From the NCBI GenBank assembly GCA_024516035.1, contig CM044967.1, positions 16,310,502-16,374,501 of the forward strand: a stretch of 64,000 bases of DNA, read 5' to 3'. The translations under genes were made by a program, and so were the position numbers. Below the pieces are notes generated by a model. That model ran no database searches. It had not been told where the DNA came from and saw only the letters and a list, made by a program, of their open reading frames with translations. This document shows, in pieces, positions 35,101 to 44,100 of this stretch (positions within the stretch are counted from its first letter, which is position 1; every line of letters begins with the position of its first letter). The DNA is from Bactericera cockerelli. Taxonomy: Eukaryota; Arthropoda; Insecta; Hemiptera; Triozidae.

Positions 35101-38100
35101 TAATAAATGAGGATAATTTCATGCATTGGGTGGAATTCGGACCAGCGTATCCCTTCGCTACCTGGATTACCAGACGAGCGCCTTAACCACTTGACCATGA
35201 ATGCATTTACACTGGTAAAAAAACCAAATTTTTCCTCGAAAATGAAAAGTAACAAATAAAATTCCTCCCAGATTCAAACACCAAGTACCTGAGAGGCAAT
35301 ACCTGTATTTAACTATGTGTTTTTTTTTAGGCGTTCTTTACACCTCGGCCGAGGTGTTTGATTTACCTATTGGTTGCACCCGAGTTACGGCCGAGGCATG
35401 GCCCTACAATTATTTTGTCCAGCCTTACTTCTTCTTTTGCGAGACAAATTGTTGTTGCTCTCAGTGGGTTTACCGGCCTTAGTATTCCTTCAATTTATTT
35501 TAAATAATAAACCTATATTTGACTTCAGCTTTTAAAATAATAAACCTATCTTTGACTTCAGTTTTTAAAATAATAAACCTATCTTTGACTTCAGCTTCGG
35601 ACTCCGGGGGCTGGGGACCTTGGAGTGAGTGGAGCAAATGTTCCACCACCTGTGTAGGAGGCAAGAGGAACAGGTACAGATTCTGTGATTCGCCCCCACC
35701 TCAATATGGGACCAAATTTTGTGAGGTGAGTATTGACTGCTTTCATTGGGAGGCGTAAATCGTAAATTTTTATAACTCACTCGCCCAAAAGAGCTCTTTT
35801 GCTTTGTCTGAGCAAAGAGGAATTACGAATCTTTACTGGCCTTCTAATAGGCCACTGTAGCCTTAACTACCATCTAATCAAGATGGGCATCGGTCAAGAC
35901 CCAAACTGACGTCTCTAAGAGGCCCTAGACACAGAAAAACATGTTCTCTGTGATCGAAGAGATCGAAGACGAAGAGTCACAGTCGACTGAAACATTTCTC
36001 AAGGCTGATTTACACCTTACGAAGTTACTGAAACGAGTCCTAAAAGTATCTTAATCTACATTAAAAACTTAGATCGCTTTTGCCACAAATGTTTGTGGCA
36101 AAAGCGATCAAGGGCATGCCACAAATGTTTTATTTAAGGTCGCAGGGACAAAGAGCTTTCTCAGCCGACAGCCTTCTATCCACACACATGTTGCAGCTAC
36201 CTGTTGCATGTTGCACCTGTGTGGACCCAGCATTAGTCGCCTCGTACGACAGAGAAACGTCCTTAGAGTGGTGTTATCATTTTCCCGGTTAGAACAAGGG
36301 TAGTGTCTTGGCAGAGAGTTGAAAGTATGTTGTTGTTGTAGCCAGCTTGGCTACAGCTGGAGGGGATGATGGTCTTCAGCCAACTTTATTTCAAAGTTGG
36401 CTCGTCCTGAACCACGTACTTCTGTGTGATCAACCATCGTGAGGACTATTTGAAAGTATCGTTCATCTTTGATCACTTCCAGGGGAGTGCACTGGAAACG
36501 GAATCCTGTGGCAACGAGACCGGATGGAACTGTCAGCTGTTTCACTGGGAGGAATCGGGTGATTCCGTGTTGCCGGCGGAGCTGCCCGAAGTGAAAGAAG
36601 AGATCGGGCCGGGGTGCCGATGTGGCTGCGTGGTTCATTTGGGCGCCGCTAAGCCGCGTCGAATGCTGGCTACCTCTTCGCATAGTTGTCCAGGGCTGAA
36701 ACCTACCATGTGGCTCATCAAGGTAAGAGGGTAGAAAAGAGAACTGGAATGGACTGTGTAACTGTGTTATGATTTTTTGACTGCCTTCTGAGGGTTAGGT
36801 TAAGAAAATACTTTAAGCATTAACCACGCCTGGTGGTTACCTTCCACTAAAAAGTATTTTTTTACTTTCCTTATCTATAATAAGGAAAGTATTGTATTCG
36901 TCGAAAATTTGACCTAACCAGTTTTTCACATTTCTGGACGAATCATAGCTTCAAGATACCAAAAAAGTTGTTTTCAGCCATTGGTCCGTGCGTCTGTGTG
37001 TGTGTGTGTGTGTGTCTGTGAACAGGATATCTCGAGAACGGTAACAGCCAGAGACTTGAAATTTGGTATGGAAATTAATTTTATACACCAGACGAACTAC
37101 GAAACTTTTGGTTGACCTTCGGCCGCAGGGCCGCAAGAATCGGCCGCAAGGGCCGCTTCTTTGAATTGGTTAAAGATACAAAAAAAGTTTGAGAACAACA
37201 TTTTCTTAGATTAAAAAATTAATAGGGGTCTACTCTGATCATTTTTTTGTTATCTTGAACTTTTTGGACCGCGGCCCCAATTTACCGGTATTTTGGGGGG
37301 GACCCGCTCTGACCAACTTTTTTATTATTAATCCTAAATGGGGGTTGTGACATATCAAATCCAATGATTTTAAGGTGCTGATTACGAATTTGGCATTGGT
37401 TTTTAGTTATCTGTTACCGTTTTTTTTTTTTTTTTTTTAAGCTTTATTAGGAGGACAAACAGGCAACAGTATAAAATTAAGAAAAGAAAGAAAATAACAA
37501 ACAAACAAATGACAAAATAAATAAGTAAAAACAAAAAATAACAATAATGTCCTACCTAAAGGGCGGGGTTATTGCCTGTGGCAATCTCTTCCACCCAACC
37601 GTTGAGTCACCAGTGGCGGAATTCGACTCCTTTTTGGGGCATAAGGAAAGTCGTGTGATGTTTACACCAGATTTTTTTTTTTTTAAAGATGAGTGTTTCA
37701 CAGCCTTTTTTTTCGTAAGCCATGAAACAGGAGCTACTGTAGACGCTCGGGGTCTGTGTTTCAGCCTGCCCATCCCGTAGTATGCCTCCCCTCTGATGGA
37801 CGAGAATAGAATAGAATAGAATATACCTTGTTTATACTGCCGAGGTAAGACTGAAAAGTCCCTTTACTCCATATGGGATAAAGAGAAGTGACACAATACT
37901 TTCCATTTAGGTGCTGGGTCAACACGATAAGTGACACAATACTTTATTATTATATTAATTATTATTTTCCTACTCAGGCGGACAACAATCACATCATCGA
38001 GCTGGAAATCGAGCACCTGAAGCTACCCTGCTCGCAGTGGCTCAAGATTCGAACCGGGGACTCCGTACTGTCCCACCTCACCGCTCACCTCACTCAGAGC

Positions 38101-41100
38101 TCCAACATCTCCTACCCTCTCTACTCCACCGGGCCTTTGTTCTTCCTTGAGTTCTTCTCCGACGTGCCTTCGACAGCGCTCGAGGAGTGCAACGGCGGCT
38201 TTCTCATTCACGCCAAGCAGATAGGTAAGTTCGGTTGGGTGGAAGAGCTCACAGTGTGAGAATCCTGCCGTTAAAGCCATAAAAAGAAGTACAGTCAAAC
38301 CTGGCTGAAAGAGGACTGGATAAAAGTGGAACCTATACTAGAGAACAATTTCCAGTTTATTTATTATTTATTAGTATTAAAACACTTCTATAAGTCTAGG
38401 ATTCGAACTTTGATGTCAAATAAAACAACATGTTCAAAAAACAAGAAAATAATATCTAGGTCAACTAACAATTTCCAGGGAAAATAACGTTTGTATTAGA
38501 GAAACCTGGATAATCTGGATGTATGAGGAAAAAAATTGATCCCTTGAGTTCTCTTATATCGAGGTTCCACTGTATTGGCCAGTCGCTCATCAAGTAGGTA
38601 CGTACATCTGAAAGCTCTCTGACTTTTTCAAGACCAAATTTTAAGTCATATATTTTTATTTTTTTACCTTACACAGTTTTACAGCTCCACCTGTATTTTA
38701 CCTTCATATTCCTTTGTCTAATGCATCTTCTTCTAATTGGTCAAGAGCCACCATCTCATTTTCCACTGACTCATTATCAGATAAGCGTTCTACCGACTTG
38801 CTCAAGTGAGATATTATTCTTATCTACTTTTTCTATCACCCTTTGAAGGAGGAATAATATTTGCAAGCAAGATGATGGTTGAACATAACAATAATATCTT
38901 TGTTTGTAGATTTTATTGAAACAAAAAGTTTCACGATCGCTAGGAATAGTTTTCATTCAATCACAATTCTCGTGATTCATCAAGATATTCACTTACGATT
39001 TCAATGATTTTTCCCATGAAGTCCACTTCATTAATTACGATAAAATAATATCTATTCATCATGAATTGAATAAAAGAGAAATGACTTAATATGGAATCAA
39101 TAGGTAATATTGATGTTTTCAATTAATTAAGGCACAATTATTAGCCAGCGTCGATGGCATGTTGAATACACCGGTTCCCTTCAGAACACCGAAGTTAAGC
39201 GACATCCAGCGAGGTTAAGACTTGGATGGGTGACCATTCAAATTCTAATTCTCGTGACGCTGGCTTTTCCCGGCCCCACTCAGGCTGGGTGAGGTCAATG
39301 TGAGTAGCAGGTTTGTGAGTTTCCTGCGAATGGAGGGTGAAACCCCCGTCGTGATATGACCATGGCAGTTGAAAGCGACGTTAAACCCCACTTAAAAAAA
39401 AAAAGGCACAATTAAAAATCACAACTTCCGCATCAGATGTTGAAAATAGTGACCACTATTGAGAGGCATCTGAACCCACAAAACTCCACGCTAGCTAGAA
39501 TATTAGATGAGCACTCTAACCACTCCACAATCTCATCATTCAATGATAGGTGCACTGTTAGTCAAGTGGTTAAAGCGTTAGTCTGGTAATCCAGGAAGCG
39601 TAGGGGTCCGTTGGTTCGCATCCCACCCAGAGCACGAATGTTTCCTCATTAATTTGAGTTTGTGACCACATAATAATAAGACTCTGAGGGTCAGGTGGTA
39701 GAAAATGCTTTGAGCATTAACCTGGCCTGGTGGTTAACTTCCACTAAAGAGTGTTATTATTATTATTATAATATATAAATAACTTATCCTCTAAAATTAA
39801 TAATAAAGATTGTTTCGCACTCTGATTGGTCAATTTGAACAAAATAAATAGCCAATCAGAGTGCGTCATGTGACAGTTGGAAGGGAGATTGTGGGATTAT
39901 GAGAGTGAGAGTGCTTTCCGGAATGAGGGCCAGGAACCCTGAGGGCTTAATAAAGTCATAAGCTATAATAATTGTGAAAACATTATTATTATTTTCATTG
40001 ACAAAAGTCACCTTATCACAAGTTTTACCTATGCCATATCTTGTTTTTCTCATTTTTCTAACAATTTTTTTATCTTATCTTCTTAACAAGTTAACAAGTT
40101 ATTCTAACTATTTGGGATTTTGACCACATAATAATACATCTTGGACTTACTGCTGGAATAATGGAATTCATTCGTCCGATTCAGACAGGATAAATAAGGC
40201 AATATTATTATTTTATAATAATAATAATACCTGTTGAACAGGTGCATATTTACGGGCCAAGCCCTATATAAACATATAATAAGATTACAAATTCAAAGTT
40301 TAAGTACAAAATAAAAGCAAAATATACTTGTTTCAGAGGTGAAGCCCAAAATGACTTTGAAGACCGCCACAAGGAACATCAACTACTTCATCGTACAACT
40401 GCGTCGCCTCACCACCGTGCATCTCTTCATTTCTGTCGCCTTGCTGTCTGTCCTGGTCAGCTCCATCTGTCTGGTGATTCAGTACATCATCCGGTATCAC
40501 AAGTACAACCTGGCCCAAGCCTCTGATGATGAGGACTATCCTTACTATTCTTCGGGTAGGTTCTCACTTTCCATATTATGTCAAAATAGAAAAGTGAGAA
40601 GTTGTACTAAAAATTATCATTTATTATTGAAATATTTTTATATGTAAAGGATTCGAATTTTTGTCTATTAGACATATAAAAATAGTTCAATAATAAAGTC
40701 ACATTAGGATGTATAATATAAATAATAATAATAATATCGCCGTATTTATACTGCCTAATTAGGACCATTATTCCAGCAGTAAGCCCATGACGTATTATTA
40801 TGTGGTAAAAATCCCAAATGAGAGGAAAACTTTTCATGTCCCGGCTGGGTTTCGAACCCGCGACCTCTGGATTCATAGAGTGCCGCCTTTACCACTGAGC
40901 TACCGGGACATCATGTTCAACAAAAAAAGTTATACTATTTGTGTTAATCACTTTGTGATATCACTATTACTCAAACTAGCTTTACTGAATCTTTGCTAAA
41001 CCTGGGACTCAAACCACCAGCCTCCGGTTGCGAGTCCGCCGCCTCATCGACCCAGCTACTGAGGTCGGTTAGTTGTACTACATAGATTCCATGTCTACAT

Positions 41101-44100
41101 CTTAACAAAGTCTTTCCACAAGTTATCCACTTCCAGAGCTTCTTTATTTGCCTTTTTTTAGGGTAATTGTGCCCCGGAATCGCTTTCACACTACTTCAGG
41201 GCACCTTACCTTTACATCCATGCCATTCTACGGAAAAACTCGTTCAGAATTTCCCACTCCGGCCGGGATTCGAACCCGCAACCTCCGGGTCAGCAACCAA
41301 TGCTCTTAACCACTGAGCCACGGAGGTCGGCTTTTTTATTTGCCTACAGACAAACAGATGTTCGACAAACTGAACAGCGCCGCAATTACATAAGAGACTC
41401 GAAATATCCTGTTCTGTCTCTCTACGTATGATTGGTATGGTAAAAGGGAACCGTTTATAACTGCTAAAGCATTTCCGCCACTAGGGAAATTTATGTGTAG
41501 ATTGTAGATGCTTATTCATGTACATCTAGTACAACTTCTCACTTTTCTGTTTTTACTGATTAAAATAGAGAGGTTAGTTGATGGCATGGATATTCAGAAC
41601 TATTACCTGCTGATGAGAGCAAATAAGCTCGAAACAGCTGTCCAGGTATGTTCTGATATTCATGTACATCTAGTACAACTTCTCACTTTTCTGTTTTTAC
41701 TGATTTTTACTGAAATTGCTTAAAAGATTTCCTTGGGATTACTTGTATTTCTCATAGTGATATCAGAAATTGAAACAGTTAATTGCAAAACGTTCGTAAA
41801 CACGATCTCCCTCCTTAATCTTTCACAGAGTACACGAAGAAGTACGCTAAAAGGCCAGGGAGTGCCGCTACATCTACATCAACTTTGCTGTCAGAAGCAG
41901 TCTCGGTTCACAAATGTAGAGAGAGTCCAAACATCAATGTGAAGAAAATTTATGAATGGGATTCGAAGCAAAGTGAAACAAGACTTTTGTAAGTATACCA
42001 AGAAGATTTGTAGAATATTTGGAGGACTACAAAGAAAATTTGGATGTAATGATCTAGTGACATTCTAGTCGGTCAAATCAACTTTCAGTTATGCTATAGT
42101 AGGCATGAGCACCAAGAGTAACCCTTTATGTATGCTTTTAAAAAATGTTGTAACTTGCTATCAGTTAATGCACAGTCTCAGTTAGTTTCAATTTATCATT
42201 CATTGGTTAGTACGCCTCCTCGTGGTTCACCCTGGGCAACGCATTGACATGCGGCTAAAGTACTGACAATTTTGGCGATCAGACAATCACTGCCATCAGC
42301 TTTCCTGATCAAATTTATTATTCACTTTGAGATGTGTAAAAAGAGCCATACGATAAATAAATAAATTCATTGGTTGTTGTTGTATCTTGTCTGGCTATTG
42401 CTGGGGGGAATAGTCTCCAGCCAAATGCAGTTGAAAGTTCTCGTTCTGAACCACATATTTCTATGTAAGATCAACCATCATGAGAACTGGGGTTTTTTCT
42501 TTAAAGACATTAAACCCTTGGGAAACTACAAGCTAGCCTGGCTTGTTAGGCTAGTCCGTTCTCTGTTTATATCCTCTAGCGAGAAAAACAACAACAACAA
42601 CAGAAAATAAATAGAAGAAAGAAAATGGAAACAAAGAGGAAAGAAGATGAAGATTGAAAATTGTTGAGATAAAGTTCCCGAAAAGTACACTAGTACTTCA
42701 TGGGAACACAAAAAAGTATATACAAAAGATAAAAAATAAAGATCATTATTATTATTATAAACATTTATGATAATGACTGACATTTCATGTACACTTTACT
42801 CCACAGGAAATCTGAAAAGAAGGTGATGATTTGCGAGGAAGTGGAGGAATTCGATCAGGGAGCACAATCCATGGACGAGCCCAGTTCAGAAGCCACGAGC
42901 TTGCCGACAATAACCGAGGACTCACGACGAGAAGAAAATGTTACGGCTAGCACCTCCACCATATCAGAGTCGACTTTGGTAAGCCCATTCAATATCATCC
43001 TCTGCTTATGACAAGTTATCCTCCCATTTGGGATTTTTACCACATAATAATATGTCTTGGGCCTACTGCTGGAGAATGGGACTTTAATAGTTCTTATAAG
43101 GCAGTATAAATAAGCCGATATTATTATTATCTTGCTAAAGGACACTAAAGAGTTCCTTTTTTGGCTGGCTGGTGGAGCTTGGCTTGTCATTCAGAATGCG
43201 TTGTGTGACGGTTGAAAGGGAAATTTGGGGATTATGAGAGTGAGAGTGCTCTCTTGAATGAAGGCCAGGAAGCCCGAGGGCTTACTATAGTCATAAGTTA
43301 TAATAATTATGAAAACATTATTGTTGTTTTCATTATTACGAACGAGGACCTGGTAAATGGCTGCTATTGAATGGAATAAATCATTAATTTGTAAATAAAT
43401 AATAATGATAATAGTAATAATACATTTATGTCTTATATTTGTGATTCCAGACAGGATCAGTGACGTCACCCGCCTCCAGTCTCAATGAGCTGAGTGAAAA
43501 GCAACGCAGGGACTTCCACCGAGAGAGGATGATGCACATCATAGGCTCGGACCTTAGTCTAACTGGTACTGAAAACTTACTGTATTCTTAAAGAATTTTC
43601 ATCTAAATTTCTTTAGAAAGTATAAGTATATAAGTATAAGTAGTGCTTTATTTAGACTGTCAGCGCAAGACAGGTCTCATTATGCCAACAGTTACAGTTT
43701 CCTACAAGTAGATCCTCTCAATTCATAATTACAAAGAAAAATGCAAAATGCAAAAATGCAAACGTCATCTTTAAGTTTAACGAAGTATGTTTTCATTAAG
43801 TACAGCTTAAACCTCTCAGAAAGGGTGCAATTTCGACTCTAAAATTGAGAAGAAGTTGATAATTTGTTGGGTTTTGAATTTGAATAAATACATATAGAAT
43901 CGAAATTGATCATTGAAAATAAGTTAGTGACTACTGTCTAGAATTTTGGGTGCAATTTGGGCCAGGTATTCTAGAGAAATTCCTTATTTGCATGGAGGAA
44001 GTAATGGAGAACTCATAACGTATCTCTCATTAGTCTAAACTGTCTCATAAAATCGGCCATTTTGGATAGTTATAACACAGAGGAAATTACAACAATAACA

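Noticed and set aside
39144..39262. Possible functional 5S rRNA gene
   Set aside because: Order of motifs fits, but sequence is diverged and always followed by a SINE tail.
40560..42806. Direct joining of exon 11 to exon 13 using a GTTCTC donor at 40560
   Set aside because: It would also satisfy phase, but the exon at 41829-41988 with strong splice sites explains it better; kept as an alternative isoform possibility.
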